Below, in pieces: positions 61,280-64,000 of a stretch of DNA of 64,000 nucleotides (its first letter is position 1; each line of letters begins with the position of its first letter). The DNA comes from Hirundichthys speculiger. Lineage: Eukaryota > Chordata > Actinopteri > Beloniformes > Exocoetidae. Location: positions 124,001-188,000 of the forward strand of contig JAGFBZ010000290.1 of the NCBI GenBank assembly GCA_018398805.1, given 5' to 3'. Both the position numbers and the translations under genes were made by a program. The notes beneath the pieces were generated by a model, which saw only the letters and a program-made list of their open reading frames with translations, was not told the DNA's origin and ran no database searches.

Positions 61280-63300
61280 TGTCCGTTTTTAACACTCTAA
61301 ATTGTCTGTGTGTGTACGTGCCTTTGAGAAGCTTTAAAATCACTCCAGGCTTGTTCAGAGGAATTATCTGGACAAACATGCACAGCTGATGAAACAAACT
61401 GTAGACTTTCTCTCCCTCTTCCTCTCTGTGTGTTTGTGTGAATGTGTAGTTTGTGTAATCTAAGGAAACGCACTCGGTACTTCTTCCTGGAACATCCTGC
61501 AACCTCATTAACAAGCTCTCATTAGATCCTAATTTAGACCAATCAGATTTCTCTAATCTAATCATTTCACATAAATTAAGAAAGAAATCGATTATTATCG
61601 CAAACATCTAGTTAATTAGAGCAGGGATGAACTACTAGCTGTTTGTTTGTGTATTTGCACATTGTAAGATTCACAATTACATGTGTACGCAGTTCAGGTG
61701 AGGATTTGTAGGAACAGTGGCTCACTGCTGTTAGAAAGAGCGAGTTGTACAGATAACTGCTCATGTGTGTTATGGAACTGCAGAAGAAAGAAGCTCTTTA
61801 AGCAGCAAATTGGAATTCAGTTTTTTTTCAGCTTTTTAGAGAAAATGTCAAAAAACACAGCCAAGACAATTTCTGCTAAAGATGAAATAGTCTCTTGGCA
61901 CTGTGTGAGTTTAAGCACTTGCTTGGCATCAGTTTTCTGAATATAAATCTATCAAAGGAAATATGAGTGTTGGATCCCTGACTGTTCTGGAAAAAGGCCG
62001 CAAATACATTTTTGAATTTTAAAGGCTGTGGTGTGACTGTGCTTTTTTTTTTTTTTTTTTTAAAGACAGCAGATGATAGAATAGTCCAGAGTATTCATTT
62101 ATCTTTCCTTTATAGTTTGATTGCAACATAACTTTTCCAAACATGAAAAAGAAGCTCATGAATAATAAATCCTAAGCTGAATAAAGTGAAATGAGTGGAC
62201 TGGAATGTTTAAGCTTCATCCTGTTTTCACCTTTGCTCCATTTTAAATTTAAGCAGTCCAGACTTCTTCACTCAGTTACTCCTACACATGCTCATACACT
62301 GCTTCTAGACCATGGAAGTTCATGCTTGAACATCTACTGAACTTGAATACAGTTAACCAGTAAACATCCTCCATGCCTGTTTAACATCTGACCTTTATAA
62401 ACTTGCCCTGTTCATCCTGTCTTCAGCTGAAACAACAATCCTAACAATGCTTGTGCATGAGAGAAAGTACTTTTTTGTGTGTCTACGTGCATTTTTCCCA
62501 TGCTGAAAAATAAATGGATGGGAATTAAATAATGTTTTGATGATTTTTTAACCTTTTGTGGTCAGAATGAGGGAGAGGAAGATAAGTTTGTTGAGAACCA
62601 GTTGGCTTTAAGCACCAACTATGTGATGTTACTGATGCTTTTGATGTTTTCAAGGCCACTGGCCTCCCCAGTCAGCCTGGAAGGATGACTGTCATTATCA
62701 TTACTAATAATAATGACATGACTTTAAAAAGTAACCTTTTCTATTTTTATGTCTATAGTTATGGGCTTGTAGATCTGTGGCTGTGCCATCAAAATTGACA
62801 TTATGATGTAACTTTTGTAAAAAAGAAATTAAATAAAAAATACAATAATGGTTGTTTTGGGTTTTACAAATTACATATATTTTCTTTAATGTATTTCTTC
62901 TGTTAAAAATAAATATTAGGGCATGAATATGGTGTTTTGCCAGCTGTGATGCACTTTTCACTGTATTATATTTTCACGTCTTTAGTAATACATGAGCTGC
63001 TTTTTCATTCACTAGTTTGGAAAAGATATATTGAATCTGACTATCAATGAAAGAGAAATGATTATCCCAGAATATCTAAATGAAACTTCAAATCAATTGG
63101 AACAAAAGAAAAAGAATTTTCAAATGCTGAGTGTAAACACAACAACCCATGACTACTGAACGCCCAGAACATATTTGCAGGAAGAACTGGGCACATAAAA
63201 ATTTAAACCCTGTGAAAAAGGAACGTAAAAAGGAATGGCAACACACATACACACTGAATTCTTAGTTTTCCAGTTAATGGATAATTATTATTTAAACATT
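61280..63300. other. intergenic, nothing recognised
   Basis: Only a 20-T run at about 62043-62062 stands out. No coding or RNA gene recognised. Confidence 0.35.
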
Positions 63301-63309
63301 TTATCCTAT

Positions 63310-63690
63310 TCGGAATTGCCAGGATGTATGTGCTCTCTCCTCTCTGTCCTATCTCCGTTCTCTGTTATGCTATGCTATCTCTGTTCTTTCTTTACCAGGC
63401 TGGCCTTTGGCAGGAAGGTCCCCCTCATGAGCCATGTCCTGCTTAAAGTTTCTTCCTCCTAAAGTGGAGTTTTTCCTTTCCACTGTTTGGCTTAAAGGTT
63501 TTTTCTTCCCCTATGGTTTTTTTTTCTTTTTTAATTGCCATTTTGCTTTGATAAGGATCTAATATTATAATTTTAGTTAATGATATTTGCTCGGGGGTCA
63601 TGCTCCAGGTCTCTGTAAAGCACTTATAGACAACTTGCATTGTAATAGACGCTATACAAATAACACTCAACTGAGCTGAATTGAATAGAA
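63310..63690 (+). repeat. fish LINE 3'-end repeat
   Basis: TTTCTTCCTCCTAAAGTGGA, GTTTTTCCTTTCCACTGT, CTCTGTAAAGCACTTATAGA and GACGCTATACAAATAACA follow the 3' block of a very common fish repeat, ending in GAATTG-type tails. Probably LINE-derived. Confidence 0.65.
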
Positions 63691-64000
63691 TCACTTGTGT
63701 AAGTATGACGTGTAATGGCCATGATGGTCCTGCACATGTGGCTCTTTAATCATAAAATCAGTATCAGGAGGAACAGCTTACCAAGTGAAGCTGAGAACTG
63801 TGTCTAAATATGGGCAAAATGGCTTATTAGCATATTTAACTGTGCTTTATCTTGACAGGCAGAAATTACTGAACCAGGTACATGCTTTACATTCTCTGGT
63901 CTTTTGAGAGTGTTGGTGTGTGTGCAGCTGTTTAAACTGCTTTGATGTGCATCCACAGCATTTGTACTTCTTTATTTCCATTTTTATGCAGCTGCGAATA

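Overview
This window is vertebrate nuclear DNA, most probably from a teleost fish. The genes are split by GT-AG introns, and the non-coding DNA is dominated by repeats of kinds I know from fish: decayed Tc1/mariner copies, hAT and PIF/Harbinger-like elements flanked by target-site duplications, 5'-truncated RTE- and L2-type LINE tails and tRNA-derived SINEs. I assign no species.

Two protein genes are supported, both on the + strand. (1) The last six coding exons of cwf19l2 (2524-4306) encode a splicing-associated, CwfJ-type HIT-like protein; the earlier exons lie left of the window. The third of these exons carries one extra base that breaks the reading frame as given. (2) A complete nine-exon gucy1a2 (10889-49029) encodes the alpha-2 subunit of soluble guanylate cyclase, 802 residues by my splice model. 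All junctions keep phase, and the protein follows the known alpha-2 layout: basic/serine-rich N-terminus, H-NOX region, HNOBA/PAS region, signalling coiled coil, class III cyclase domain and a C-terminal -ETSL. The tandem order cwf19l2 then gucy1a2 is, from memory, the same as on human chromosome 11q22.

Layout: 1-4306, 3' part of cwf19l2; 4307-9600, repeat-bearing intergenic DNA with a 127-bp CT microsatellite; 9640-11209, CpG-rich 5' region and exon 1 of gucy1a2; 11210-48809, its introns, holding several Tc1 remnants, a hAT MITE with a perfect 8-bp duplication, LINE tails and a Harbinger-like element inserted in one of those tails; 49030-64000, gene-poor and transposon-dense.

The most unusual object is at 54912-56343. 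Two different hAT-type ends are flanked by a perfect 8-bp duplication, and they enclose an extra internal hAT end plus a CpG-rich block with an E-box/CRE/E-box/TATA promoter-like cluster and strong hairpins. I read it as a composite hAT transposon that carries captured DNA. Repeat family names come from recognition only and could not be checked against a library.
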